Positions 35,691 to 51,139 of a DNA stretch of 64,000 nucleotides are shown in pieces. Source of the stretch: Odobenus rosmarus divergens (taxonomy: Eukaryota; Chordata; Mammalia; Carnivora; Odobenidae); NCBI RefSeq assembly GCF_000321225.1, contig NW_004451013.1, positions 302,372-366,371 of the forward strand, given 5' to 3'. Both the position numbers and the translations under genes were made by a program. Within the stretch, counting starts at the first letter, position 1. Every line of letters begins with the position of its first letter. The notes beneath the pieces were generated by a model. That model saw nothing but the letters and a program-made list of their open reading frames with translations. It was not told the origin of the DNA and made no database searches.

Positions 35691-37955
35691 GTATAAGAGG
35701 GAAAATTTTTGTATTTAGGCATTTTCGTTGTTGAAGTCTTTATGTTATTACATGCTCGTCTTTATAGGCTCTTGTTTATCTCTAACATTGTAGGAAAGAG
35801 AAGAGCCCCACCCATGGTCTTTCCTTCATGGGTGTATTCTTCCAATCAGGGTCGTAATCCGGGAAAGCAGGCTCATTTTGGGGGGTGGCTCTTTTCCCTT
35901 GAACAATGAGAGGCGTAAGCTACAGCAAAGGCCACATGATGATGTGTGTGGTGTTCGCGGACTGTGTTGATTGGGTGGTTTCAGAGAAAAACACTTTCTG
36001 AACATAGGATTTTTCACTCTCCCCGTATTATCTCAGGCTGCCCCTGCTGGGTCTATAGGGTGATTATGTCTGATTCAGTAGTCTGTAATACTCTCATCTC
36101 ACTTGGAAGTGTTGCATACAAATCATCCATTAAAAGGGTAGACTAGAAGATAACACTGAATGCAGTTTTAAGATTTGGTAGATGCCTTTTCAATTTTGTG
36201 TAGCTTCAGGGGAGGCATCCCTGCAAACTGCTCTCATTTAAAGCTTCTTTCATTTCCTCACTAATTCATAAATTCATTTTCCATTAAGCACAACTTCATT
36301 ATTTCCTTTTCCCTTTTGTACACTGTCACAGTGAAGCAGGGACCTGAAAGTTCTTTAATCTCATGGGTAGCACACATTTCATTTTTGAATCATTTTGTCT
36401 TGAAAAAGTTCCTCAACTCGATCTAGGCTAGATGAAATCTAATCTAGTCTTAGCAGACGATCTTTTTCAGGTCTTAGCCTTCTGACTCAGGTTGTCGTGG
36501 AATGAGAAAATAGGACCTAGTTTAAGCTTGGTCTTACTGAATATATCAAACTCTTGAAATAGATTTCTTATATTTATGAAACTTTCCTTTCTAATATTTC
36601 TTGTATTCAATAGTTGTCTTCCCTTATTTCTGGTCAGAAATATTATTCTGTAAATGGCATCTATTGCTTAGGGCATAGAATTAACGAACATTAGTTCATT
36701 CACATTAATTTAGAAAACATTACATTATTACTAGTCCTATGATGATTAGATTTAAAATAATATTAAGAGTAATACAAGATAATTTATATGCCATTTTATA
36801 AAAAGGTAAATATGTTCACCCAAATTTTAGCATTGTAGTTTTTTAAGAACTAAATATTTGCAAATATGTTCTGAACTTGCAACTGTTTTGAAAGTTATCA
36901 AGTAAGTGAAAGAAAGACATTCGTAGATTTTTACACTGACTTTACATTTTATACTACAACCTGGAATTTAATATTAGGATCACTTTATCTGTAAAAGTTC
37001 ATTTTGTTTGATATTTGGCTGTATATTGACCAGTGAGGATTTTAACTAAACTATTCCCACCATGCTACATTTATGGGGTAGAACTCTGGGCTCTCAGTCA
37101 CCCAATCATTTGTTTATGTTCTGTGGTAACATATTCCCTTGGTTTGCCTCTTAATGAAGCTCCTGAGTCCTCTTATATTGTTGTTTTTACAGAAGAGCAC
37201 TAATTGTATTCCTGGATTGACTGAATGCAAAGGGATATTATTTTATATATAATAGGTACTTAAAGTTTATTCTCAGATAGAGTACTACTCAGTATTTCTG
37301 AACAGCTCAAGGGACAGAGTCAATAATTGTGGATGAGTGACAGTAGAAAGATGTAAAAACTGTAGTGTATCACTTCCATACTCTGTAGTCTATGCTCTGT
37401 GGGGTCTCCCAGATCTTAATTGGTGTTTTCTGAAACAGTTTAAAATGTACGGTGAAGCTATGTTAGACTAACATCAGCATTTTGGTTTGTGTGTATGTTT
37501 TTTTTTTTTTTTTTTAACAGCAGTACTTCTGAAAACATTTTCTATATTAAAAGAATTGACAGGCTGATTCAGGGTCAGTGGTGGAGTTGGGTAATGGTAT
37601 GGGTAAAAAATATGGGGTTTTTAAAAAATTTTTACGTATGGAATGCCTTTACTATTTTATTTTTTCAAGAAGGCCCTATTACCATAATCAGAATAGTAGG
37701 ATATAGTATGGGAAGTACTGATATAGACATGGATTTTTAAATCTACCCCTGGATTAAGATATAATAGCAAAAAATAGTTACCTGGGTTATATAACCTGGA
37801 ACTTTTATGGCTTTTATTGCTTTTACTGAATTGTTCTTTGGTGTGATTTTTCATTGGCTTACACTCAAGGACACTTGAGGAAACGGTCCTATGAAATTCT
37901 TTGCTTTGTCTAATGTAAGGATATTATTATGCCAATATAGATATTGGCAAGAGCA
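35691..37955. other. Unassigned intergenic sequence
   Basis: I found no gene and no confident transposon. Bases 35780-36120 look unique and moderately GC-rich. A T-run lies at 37499-37516. Confidence 0.35.
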
Positions 37956-37959
37956 TAAA

Positions 37960-38500
37960 ACTTATGACAGATTGCCAAAATGACCTCAATAATATTTTCC
38001 ATTTCCATATACTCTTATGCAATGTGACCTTGTCACTCCACCATTAAAACGCGGATCCATTTCTTCAACCCCTTAAATCTGGTTGGGCTTGGTGACTGAC
38101 TGCTTTGGTAGAAGTAAACTGTATGACTTCAGAGGTTGGGTGGTAAGAAGCCTTTCAGTCTCTACCAGGGTCTGTTGGATTCCTTGCTTTTGGTATGCTC
38201 CCTCAAGGACCCCAGAACCCACATCGTGTGAAACCCATATGACTTGGAGAGACCATGAATGAGGGCTTGGCCTAAGGCCCCTTTCGATATTTTAGCGGAT
38301 AGCCTTGTCCAATGGCTGCAGCCCCCCAGTGAGCATTTGACTGTAGTTTTATGAGAAACCCTGGGTGGGAGCTACCTTACTGAGCCCAATCAACCAACAG
38401 AAATGTGAGAAACAAGAATAAATCAGTTTTTTAAAGGCACGTTTTGGAATGGTGTTGTTACATGGCAACGGGTAATAGGACAGAACTTGAATGAATAAAA
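37960..38500 (+). mobile_element. MaLR-type LTR, decayed
   Basis: AATGTGACCTTGTCACTCC, CTTAAATCTGGTTGGGCTTG, GACTGACTGCTTTGGTAG, GACTTCAGAGGTTGGGTG and the end GTTGTTACATGGCAACGGGT follow the same LTR type as 26330-26965. Confidence 0.7.
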
Positions 38501-40100
38501 CACTCCTGTTTAAAGTTTTTACCTCCATTTTATGACTGTAACCTTGTTTTTCCTTTGACACGACTCTAGTACGTGCTTTGCATTTATACTATCTAGTTTC
38601 TATTTTATCCATCTTTGTAAAGTGACTGAAATTCATTTGTAAGAAGTTTGTACACAATTCTTTGTGTGTAAAATTCACATCATGTCCAAGTCAGAAATTA
38701 TATATATTAATCCACTTGCTTGTTTTTTTGTACTTTATAAAGAAAGTGCAAGCATGCTAAGAAACAACATTATACTCCTAGTCTCAAGGAAATCGAGATT
38801 TGGTGAGCAAAATAGAGCTTCATATTCTATTTGTCTCTACAAGTAGAAAAAATGTTTGGCTATGTATTCAGCTTATTCAAGCTCTGCATGCAAATCTACT
38901 TGGTAAAAAAAAAATCACACTTGGTAAAAAAAAAAAAAATCATGCTAAACATGTCTTATACTTTAGCACGTAGAAGAATAAAGAACTATGTGTCTGACCT
39001 CTAAGGCATTCTTTATCAGAATGATGAGGTATGCAGATGAGGGTGACAGAACAAGATGTCTGAATTCCTAAATTACTAATAGAATTCCTAATCCATTTAT
39101 CTCAAAAATTTTCACTATCTAGTTTACTAAATATGGAAACTAGAAATCACCATTTTATATAATAACAAAAACATCTTATTCTTTTTAGGAAACAATGGTG
39201 AACATTGAAATAGTATAAAAAATAGGTAAAACCAAATTCATTTTACCTGCGAGTAACAGGCATTTATTAAAGAATATTTCTCCTTTCCTATTGAAGAGTC
39301 CTGTATTATTTCTCAAGTATTAAAATAGCTCATTTGCTTTTGCCTCTAAAGAAATCAAGACTGTGTTTTAAGGAGCATGGTTTCTATGGTTTTATATTCA
39401 GCAGGAGCAAAGTGTCCTGAACAAGGAACATGAAGTGCCTAAATAATGCCAATAAAAATTTCTCTCTCATTTAGAAGAATATATGGAAAGCTGAGAATAC
39501 CAAATTATCTTTGCTTCTGTGCACTGTTTATAGAAGAGATTCTATTTTTCAAGTTCATGTAAATGCAAATACTATTTGTATTTAGATAAAAATATATTGA
39601 TGTACCTTTGCACAGGAAAGCTATTTTCATCAAATTGTAGGACATTAGCCCCACCGGGGCAGTGATTTTCCATGTACTGAGCAGTGTAGGGCCTGGGCCG
39701 CACCCCTGCCCCAAAGAACATTATCAATAATGTAAAGCACTTGAAATTCTCTCTGCCATTACCTACCAGCTTCACGGTGCATGGCAGTGACCTTTGAGGT
39801 TAGGGGTTGTGTATGGGGCAGGGTGGGAGTTGGGAAGGCGAACTGGAAGGGGGTAGAAAATGGAGACGGTAAACCTTCAATTTGGCTTCATCATTACTGA
39901 ATTTTTTTTTTTTTATTGTTTCCTTGCTGTTTCAGAAATAACTTGCTGATAAATCAATACTATGGACATCCTCATTCTGTACAAGAGATCTGGGTCTTTT
40001 TCGACCAGTTTGGTTTTACCGTGAATGTTACCACCTGCCTAGAACTGTTGCTGGCAGCCAGTAGGTGCACAATCCACATATTGTTACCCCAGGTTAGAAT
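38501..40100. other. Unassigned intergenic sequence
   Basis: I see no gene. A small tandem copy of ACTTGGTAAAAAAAAAATCA lies at 38898-38942, and a GC-richer patch (CCCCACCGGGGC and following) at 39648-39720 has no clear function. Confidence 0.35.
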
Positions 40101-40104
40101 AATA

Positions 40105-40260
40105 AGAGCCAGTCCTTCAATGTCACTTGCTGTATGCTAAGCACCACAGTAATGATCGTCCATATATTAAGTGATGTGATTCTCACAGAAACATCATAAG
40201 GCAGGTATGGCTGTTATCTCTTTCCTAGATGAGAAACCAAGCACCGTCCTGCCTCTCTCA
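40105..40260 (-). repeat. MIR SINE, reverse
   Basis: CTTGCTGTATGCTAAGCACC, GTGATTCTCACAGAAACATC, ATAAGGCAGGTATGG and TAGATGAGAAACCAAGC are reversed MIR. Confidence 0.7.
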
Positions 40261-41970
40261 GAACTAAGTCCTAAGATGTGAGAGGTGGCTGTTTACTGAC
40301 ACATTCCTTTAGGAGCGTCTGGGAAATTGATCTGAGTGGGAAGATGAGATTGGGGAGCATTTTGGTGGTTCTGCAGAGAAGCTGGAGGCACTTGAGGAAC
40401 ACACAACCATGTTGTTTTGAATAATTACTTTCCCCAGTCAGGTCCCATGCGGTCTGGCAGAAAAGCCTCCTGCATAAGATTGAGGGAAAGATGTAGTTGG
40501 CAGGATTGCCGAGCGGGCCGAAGTGACAGAGTAAATGACCTTACGAGAACAGTGCCGCGCTCCAGGAGCCAGGATGCACGGAAAACTGGAAGGATTCGGG
40601 GGTAATTTGAACAATATTTGCAGGGGTGGCAGCAAACGTTTTCTTTCTTTGCAGCATGCTGCAGTAGTGGGGGGTCCTTTTTAGGGCTCTGTTCTTATCA
40701 CCTAGAACTTCCAAAGCTTAACTGACTGCCAGGATAATTAGCCCCCCTGCATACTGGAGGTTCTTTTAGATCTACTTCGGATACATTAAGGAAAAGAAAG
40801 AAAATAATAATTTTCAGGTTGAACAGCCTGGCCCTTAGATTCTGATATATGGCAAATCGTAGCCCAAAAGGAAATGAAACCACATTTCTTAAGGACAATT
40901 TGGAAAGAAAGCTATTATTTTTCCCTTATTTTTAAGTGCATAAAATTGTAATATACATTATAGATTTTATTATTTACTGTGCCCCCAACTGGGGGGTCGG
41001 AATTAGAATCATGGTACATGGGCACCGGAAGAGATCCATTGCAGCTCAACCAACCCTCTCATTTTATATTAAGCATAACTACCATCCAAACCTGTGATGT
41101 GTAATGTCTGAATGAAAGACCAAGTAAAATGTCTGTACTTTCAGATTGCCTACTGATCTTAATGCTTGCTCTAGCCTTCAGTCTAGAGTATATGATTCAA
41201 ATCCTTTTCACTTAAAATGCTCAAGGAGATTTGTGGATCTCAAATCCATGGTATGGTTTCACTGAATACTTACAAGAAATAACAAGGAACCTCTACATCA
41301 AAGAAAGGGTTATAGCCTTTTGTCTTATCAACACAAGCCCACGTCTATTATCGGAACATAGGAAAAAAGATAGCATTGAGTATTTCTGACAATAAAATCG
41401 GGCTATATGGCATAGAGAACATTCCTTCTGAAAGATACTGAAGTCTTCTACTTTATTACTGCATTAATCCAAATTGCATATCAGCTATGCAATTTATGGT
41501 CATCCTCAATATGGAATATTACTCAGTCACTAAAAAGAATTGAGTGAGCTATACCCATTAGTTTTCCAAGTGAGAAAAAAACAGGTAGGAGAGAGGTGTT
41601 TATAATGTAATCTTCTATTAATGATTTGAACATGATGATATAAACGAAGAATATGAAGAATACATAACAGGTAATTAAAATGAATTGCCTAGCTGAGGAT
41701 GTGAATCAGGACAACAGAAATAAATGTGCAAGGAAATGGCAACCAAGCCAAGAGAAAAGAAGACAAACATTGTACCTTAAAACATGTGATATGCATGCAT
41801 TTCACATTGCATATGCATGTAGAAAAGACATATCAACATCCCATGTTAAAAAAACATGTCATCCCCAAGAGAATATAAACAGGATACTGCCCTCCCACTA
41901 TATATATGAGTTTATGGCCACAGAATGGTGGAACTTTCTATCTGAGAGTGTGAGCCAGTTCCTGAGTTCC
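40261..41970. other. Unassigned intergenic sequence
   Basis: No gene is recognisable. The segment 40420-40640 has several CpGs and no repeat match, which sets it apart from its AT-rich neighbours. Confidence 0.35.
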
Positions 41971-41974
41971 CATA

Positions 41975-42130
41975 GGGGAGTAGAAGGAGCTGGGGCTTTC
42001 ACTTTGAAGACTGACTTTGCAATTTTCTAGCTACGTGACATTGAGTACTTTTCACATGGAAAAATGAGGATAGAATTGCATATGTTACTGTGAGAATTAA
42101 GTGAGATCATGCAATGTAATAATGGATCAA
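41975..42130 (+). repeat. MIR SINE, forward
   Basis: CAATTTTCTAGCTACGTGAC, GAAAAATGAGGATAGAATTG and ACTGTGAGAATTAAGTGAGA are in MIR order. Confidence 0.7.
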
Positions 42131-42329
42131 TGTAATCTGTATCAACTTTCAGGAAGTAATCTTCTCCCCCCGCCACCCTTAAATGCCTTCTCTAGGTTAT
42201 TTCTCTCATATCTGTAATCTAAAACCTAGAAGTTTTAAGTTCATGACAATTTCACAATGACTCCTACTAAGTGCTCTGTTATCTTGTATACTCTGTGCTA
42301 TAGCTCTAGTAGATTGGGGAAATAATAAG

Positions 42330-42650
42330 GACCAGATTGATCAGAGAGGCTTCATAGAGGGAGGTTTTGAATGATGGGTAGAATTTGCATGGGAGAAGAC
42401 ATTCCAAGTAAAGGAAACACCTGAACAATGGGTACTCTTTCTGGATCCATAATTTGTGTTTTCTTCAAAGATTTCATGTTGGAGAAATTAGAGAATAATG
42501 TTGATCTATAGAAAAGACTCTTACTGTGTAAGGCATCAAAGATAGGTATAAGCTAAATTGAATATGTAGAAAATTAAGAAATGCAGAGTTATTGTCTAAT
42601 TTTAGGGGAGTGGCATTGAATTGAAAGGGACTGAAGAAATGATGTTAGCA
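42330..42650 (-). repeat. L2 LINE fragment, reverse
   Basis: AGAGAGGCTTCATAGAGGGA, GGAGAAGACATTCCAAG and AAAGGAAACACCTGAACAAT are reversed L2. Confidence 0.6.
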
Positions 42651-43384
42651 AATTAGTAAATATCATTGTTGGTTATGCCTAGCATGTAGATGTGGAGTAT
42701 TTGCTCACTGTTCAAATCATTAATAGAATTCAAAGTATTGAATTCTTTGATTGGGTCTCTTGAGATTCTATAATTTCCTTTCATCCCCATTTATTTACCA
42801 AGAAAAGATGAGTTTGTAAATTAATATAACAGAATTTGTGATTTGTTTTAGGGATTGAGGAGATTGAGTCTAAAATCCTAATATTCGTCTCACTATCAAA
42901 CAGGGAAGTGAGTGGTACATGAGGAATAACAGCCAAATGGAAAATAAATCACACTATTAGTGGTTTGGTAAGCTTCTTACAAATCCCCAAAGATCTTTCC
43001 TGGAAAAACTGAGTTGTAGCCATAGGCTACCTTGGTAGCCTAATTCCTCTGTCTGCTGTACTTCATCAAATTGAGGTTGCTGGGCCATCTCTTCCACTGA
43101 ACTCCTTAACAGTTAGAGACAAGCACAGAGAGCTTTACCTGAGAAAGCCAGTTCACTGAATGGGTTTCCAGTGTGGAATACCTAAAGCAAAAGCCAGACT
43201 GTCCAGAGGGTCCAGACCCTCCTATCAGTCGTGTTACCATAAGGCAGCAGAAGGCTGTAACATTGATTCAGGAAGCAAAAAAGAGAAAAGGTACCTGCCA
43301 TTAATGAAGAACAAAATTAGTTATAATGAATGTCCTGAGCATGACGTAGTAATTGCAATTCATTGTGATGAATATTAAAATAGG

Positions 43385-43690
43385 TTAAGTGCTAGATAAA
43401 GTGGTGACACAAACATGGAAGTGATTAATTCCTTGTATGAGTCCAGGAAGGCTTCATAGAGAAAGACACATTAGGGATAACTAAATGTTTGTCAGGGTAG
43501 TGATGGTAACAAGGAGGAAATTCCAGGAATTGGGCATTTGGTAAACCATGGTAAGTTTTGGGAAAGAGAAACAGTTTGGTGTGACGGAAGACATTTTTAT
43601 AGGGAAAAGGTGAAAACTGGGGCGGTAAGCCGATACGAGAAGGTCTGAAATCTCATTGTTGGAGGAAGTCATCAAGAAGACTTGACATCT
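43385..43690 (-). repeat. L2 LINE fragment, reverse
   Basis: GTCCAGGAAGGCTTCATAGA, AACAAGGAGGAAATTCCAGG and AGAAACAGTTTGGTGTGACG follow reversed L2. Confidence 0.6.
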
Positions 43691-44259
43691 GATTGACCTG
43701 CAAGCTAGACCTGGGCAATTGTAGGCTCCTTACCCCTTCGCAGTCCTTGGAATGTGCGTTCTGCTTGTCTTCACTGCTCCCAGAAGCTGCCTCAACATTG
43801 CAGCCTTGAGATAGGAATGTGGTGTTGAGACTATCTGGATGGTACATGTGACTGAATCCAGGTAGGGCCTCTATATAAACTTTTAAGATTTGGTGGGTAG
43901 GTGTGGAGATCTACTCATTTGTGGCCATCTGAGACAAATCTCCTAGACAAGTCTTCTTGCTTATTGAAACTGCCACCTCCCAATCTGGAGTGGCCTGCCT
44001 CTTTCTTCCGTCTCTCCCTGTCCTCCACATATGGGGGCTGGTTTCATAATATACCCAGGAAGCTCCCAAGGAGGTTGCAAACAGCATGCTAAAGAATACA
44101 AGCTTTATCCAATGATATCTATGGGACGGTTGATAAAAAGAAGATCCAAAGTTAAGGTCTGTCCTAATGTATGAATAGTTGCTTGTCTCTAAAGATGTTA
44201 TTACATAATTCCATAATATTCCCTATGGTAGCTATAATTACAAAAAAATTATCAATAAA

Positions 44260-44750
44260 CTTATGAAAAATTATCAACAAACTTGGTGGCTTAAGATAAT
44301 ATACATTTATTATCTCACAGTTCTGGAAGTTAGAAGTCCAAAATGGGTCTTCCCAGGCTAAAATAAAGGTATCAGCATGGCTAACTTCCTTCTAGAGGCT
44401 CTAGGGAAGAATCCGTTTCCTTGCCTTTCTCAGCTTCTAGAAGCTGCCGGCATTCCTTGGCTTATGGACTGCTTCTGTCTTCAAAGCCAGCAATGGCTGG
44501 TCCAAATGTCTCAGGCTGTATCACCCTGACATGTTCCCTTTTCTCCCTCCCTCCCTCCTTCATCTATAAGGCCCCTTGTGGTGACATTGGACCTGCCCAG
44601 ATAATCCAGGATAATCTCCCCATGTCAAGGTCAGCTGATTAGCAACCTTAATTCTCCTCACCATGTAACCTAAACTAATGGTAGCAGTCACAGATTCTGA
44701 AGATTAGGGCGTGGAAGTGTTGGGAGGGCTATTATTCTGCATACCATACA
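44260..44750 (-). mobile_element. MaLR-type LTR, reverse
   Basis: AACTTGGTGGCTTAAGATAA, TATCTCACAGTTCTGGAAGT, GGCTCTAGGGAAGAATCC, GATAATCCAGGATAATCTCC and GTCAGCTGATTAGCAACCTT are in reversed LTR order. A short direct repeat (AAATTATCAAYAAACTT twice) marks the left edge at about 44247-44285. Confidence 0.8.
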
Positions 44751-44980
44751 TCATTTGTATATATCGATTGAGCAGATTTGTTTTCAATATCACGTTCTTA
44801 TGACACTTTCTATAATGACAATGATAATAATGGGCCATAGGCTTAGCATATAAGAGATCAGAAGATATAATGAAAATTTATCATGGATTCTCTAAAAATT
44901 TATAGGCATACTGGCAGGTAGCTCATCTTTCTTGAGAAAACGACTTGGCAAAGCAGTAGCTGCATTCTTTTAGATAACAT

Positions 44981-44986
44981 TTTATT
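44981..44986 (-). promoter_or_regulatory. Candidate distal poly(A) signal of ADGRL4
   Basis: This is a second AATAAA on the minus strand, 1.33 kb after the stop and a few hundred bases before the MaLR LTR at 44260-44750. It lies in the same repeat-free block as the coding exons. Confidence 0.35.
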
Positions 44987-45643
44987 TGTTAGAGCAAGTT
45001 TTGACAGACTTCATTTTAATAGCTGGAGAAATTAATTTAAAATCACAGCATTTAGTGTATTGGCATACTTCTATAGGTAGGTGCAGACAATACATATTTT
45101 TGAAATAAAATCACTGCTTCTACCTTTTAATGAGAAGATTTGAGGATAGACAGAAGCCATACATTTAAGCAGATATGCTTTAATAGATAGTAGAAAACTG
45201 TCAGAAAATAGATCCACTGTGAACATTTCTACAGTTCTCAGTGATTTCTTTGTTATAAATAACATTTTTAAATGTGTACTTTTCTGAACAGAAAAAAATA
45301 GCAATTCACTTTCTGAATACTTTCATATTTACAATGCCCTTTTAAAAATAGTAAAAGGGACTATTGTGATGTGAACTATAATATTTTTAAAATTAAAAGA
45401 AATGAACTCAAATATACTAGCCTAATGAGATAACAATATTTTTCACTAACTGAAAGGTTGTAGAATAGAATACCTGAGCTTTATATATACACTATTTTTA
45501 CATTTGCAGCCATGAACAATATTATAATTTGGCACATTTATGTATTACTAATTAAGCATTTGAAATTATAATCTATGAAATAAGTATAGAAACAGCATAT
45601 ACCCATTATGACGTTAACCTAAAAAACAGAATATAATTGTCAT

Positions 45644-45649
45644 TTTATT
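45644..45649 (-). promoter_or_regulatory. Candidate proximal poly(A) signal of ADGRL4
   Basis: The plus strand reads TTTATT, giving AATAAA on the gene strand 667 nt after the stop codon. It is the first canonical hexamer I found downstream of the coding sequence. Confidence 0.4.
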
Positions 45650-46315
45650 TGTGAAGTGTTGTGTCTTTTTTAGAATATTAGGAAAGAAAATGGATATAAC
45701 AAACATAAGTCTAAGTTGTTTTAGTAGAAGTTTAAGTTCAGAATAATTCACACAATGGCAAAATATGTTCATTCATATTTTATCTATAATTTCTCATTTA
45801 GCTTTCAAAAAAACCAAGTTTACTCAAAATATATCTCATGGTTATAATAGCCATTTCTTTTTTCCTGCTTTACATTCTGCCCCTTCATTCTCTCATATTC
45901 CACGTTCTGTAACAGAGCTCATTACCAAGGTGATAAGGGACTAGTTTCAAAGGCAACATGTCACAAAAATAGCAATCCAGTCGTTTCCTTCAGGACATTC
46001 ATATATTTCTTGTGTTAGAAGGAAAACCTTTCCTTGGGCGCAGTGATATCACTCCTGAGAAATCAATTACTTTTCACATATCTGCAATACTATTTTGACA
46101 TAACTATGTCGTGTAGGAAAGCAAACTACAGTTATATGGTACATAATTATGGTATCTTATCTACAGTTTCTACACTGTAAACAGAAAAACTGATTTAAAA
46201 TAGTTGATTAGTAATTAATAATTGGATAATTGGTTCAAGTCATTTTTATACATTGGCTATCCTCCATAGCTTGGCTTTTTTGTGTGTAGCAACAGTTATC
46301 CATAGTTCTCTATTT

Positions 46316-46378
46316 TTATCTTAAGCATCCAAAACAACAAGGGACATTTTTGAACAATCTATAATATTCTTCTTGGAT
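46316..46378 (-). CDS. ADGRL4: ADGRL4 last coding exon: C-terminal tail and stop
   Basis: After the acceptor TTTTTTAG the exon reads IQEEYYRLFKNVPCCFGCLR and then TAA, 21 codons including the stop, in frame with the preceding phase-0 exon. This is a very short cytoplasmic tail, as expected for ADGRL4, and unlike the long tails of the latrophilins ADGRL1-3 that end in a PDZ-binding motif. The cysteines in NVPCCFGC are plausible palmitoylation sites that would anchor a helix 8-like segment; that is inferred from GPCR practice, not shown here. The exon is too short to stand out as an open reading frame and was recognised by reverse-complement reading. The exon continues into the 3' UTR below 46316. 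Confidence 0.94.
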   Translation of the reverse strand: MQEEYYRLFKNVPCCFGCLR

Positions 46379-46683
46379 CTAAAAAAGAAAAGGAAAAAAA
46401 AAGAAATGGTAAACATAATTGCAACAATCACATCGAATTATTTTCAAATCACATTGTTATATTTGGTTTTCAAAAGTATTGTTTTCTCATCATCTGTCAG
46501 AATATGTTCAAATTAATAGAAGCTATGTTTACATTCCTAAGAACAAGTTTTGTTTGAAAGTCTATTTCCATATGAACAGCTAGGTGTTCTGATTTGATAC
46601 TAAAGTGTACTGTATTGAGGCTATAAAGACTCAACATAAATCTGTGAGAATAAGAATTTTTATCAATTTGGTAACTGAGGCTA

Positions 46684-46968
<285 letters not shown>

Positions 46969-48244
46969 TCAACACACTCCTAAACTCCTCCAATTATGTG
47001 GGAAAAGAGTTTGTGGTACAATGAAGAAATCTACAAAGACCACAAGGGATTTTGAAACTGACAAATTATTCTAGCTTCACAGGATAGCCTTCTGGGTATG
47101 TTACTGCTCGGGGCAGGGATGTGCTTCCAAAATGAAGGCAACATTATTAAAATATGGTATTTTTCAAGGAATTTCCTTAATCTTAAAATATTTGTGTACT
47201 GTAGTGTATGTGCTTTGATTTCAAATCAAATGTTGCAATAATTCCTGAAGGTAAGACATATATCTGTTAGGCGGTATTTTCCCTAAGAAACCTTGTAAAC
47301 TATACTGCGTGGACTTGGGTCAGTAGGTGTGCATGACATCAAAGGAAGCTTCTGCTTTCCTTTCAGGTATAGTCAAGAAAGGATAAGAGAGAAAACTAGA
47401 TTTTTTTTTCACTGTTGCAATACAGTTATCTCAAAATGAATTCATGTCAGAACACTGATTTCTTAAAAATTAAAAAAAAACCCGTATTTTCAATTTATTG
47501 CCTATGACTTTGGTCAAGCAATATTCGGTCCTGCTCACTGAGGACACTGCTTTGAAAATGAGGCAACTAATGATTATTTTCTCATTCTTTGTCCAATCAT
47601 TTCATACTGCAGAAGATGTTTTAGCAGTATACCTCAGAAAATGAGTCATTTTCAACTTTATTAAAACCAGCACACTACATGAAGCTATGAATGGTGAGGG
47701 GTAAAAGAAAGTAATCGATCAAACGTTTGCTAAATCCGAACTATAAATCTTGTGCAAGGTTTGAAACTACAGGAGTGTTTCCAAGCAACACAAATGTTAG
47801 TCGTTTCTAATGTTCCCTATAGCACACTTCAGTTTTTCCTGAACAAACCATTTTCAAGGTCTCAATAAATCAGTTTTAAAGAGAGGGCTGAAGGAAAAAT
47901 CATGGCAGCATGCAAACTAGGAGTCACAAGAAAGAAACACAGTTACTAAGCTCCAAGGAATGTTTTCCAAAGAAAATCACTAAGGTCTATTTTTGCCCTA
48001 TAACACAACCATCATCTTTTCTTTCAAAGGGGATTATGTTGGAAAAGATTGCTTTACTTACCGCTTAATATGTGGTGATTATAATCTTGTTAAACATATT
48101 AAATGCTATTTAACAATAAGTATTTTAAATATGGCAGAAGAAAGTACAAAAATTAATTTTAAAAATAGTCCTTTCAAGAATTATTTGTGCCTTAAGTTAC
48201 TAAAGCTTTTAACTACTAAAGAAATAGAGTTAAAGAGACATTTA

Positions 48245-50490
<2,246 letters not shown>

Positions 50491-50494
50491 GGGT

Positions 50495-51135
50495 CCAAGT
50501 CTCTGGCATGGTGGTGAGGAGTGGGTACAGATTAATGAACACAACAGGCATTGTCTTCTGTTCTCATAAACTTATTAAGAAAATGTATAGTAAATAATGA
50601 CATAAGTACTTAGAAATCTACAAACTGTGATAAATGCTATCAAGTCACAAATTTGGATCATTAGGATAGACAGATCAGGATAAAGTTTCAGGAGGTACTT
50701 CTCTTAGGTTTCGTATTTAGACCAAGACCCAGTAAATTCTAATGCATTAGGAGATCAAAGAATCCATGAGGCTTGAGAGAGTTGAGGACATTGCAGATCT
50801 TGAAGGAATTAGCAAAGGTACCTGGGGTGGAGTCAACAAATGGCAAGTATGAGAAGAGGTGAGTGAAGTAGACAGGGATGGGAATATTACTTGGATTTTA
50901 TCTTAAATGCAAAGGATTTTAATTTATTCTTTCAGTCAAGAACACTTATGTACTTTAGGCTTTTCCTTAAGGAACTTGCAGTATAATGGAAGAGATGACC
51001 AGTCAATAGGCAAGTTAAAACGCCATTCAGTACGTGCCCAGTGACTGTTTAAAAGAAGGGTGAAAGAACATAGGTAATGACACCCTCACATGTGATTTCT
51101 AAGCCAGCCTCGAATGACCAGTAAAGCCAAAGGAG
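50495..51135 (-). repeat. Probable L2 LINE fragment, reverse (intronic)
   Basis: TTCTGTTCTCATAAACTTAT, GTGATAAATGCTATCAAGTC and TAAGGAACTTGCAGTATAAT resemble the reversed L2 3' region. The match is patchy. Confidence 0.5.
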
Positions 51136-51139
51136 AGCA

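Larger units (their letters stand above)
44981..46315 (-). other. ADGRL4: ADGRL4 3' UTR (probable extent)
   Basis: The sequence after the TAA is AT-rich, shows no recognisable transposon, and is preserved as a clean block until a MaLR LTR begins near 44750. Candidate AATAAA signals on the minus strand lie at 45644-45649 and 44981-44986, giving UTRs of roughly 0.67 or 1.33 kb. An ATTAAA also sits at about 45178-45183. Which is used cannot be decided from sequence alone, and a longer UTR is possible. Confidence 0.45.

Noticed and set aside
41680..42030. 116-codon plus-strand frame
   Set aside because: No recognisable protein; its end runs into a MIR.
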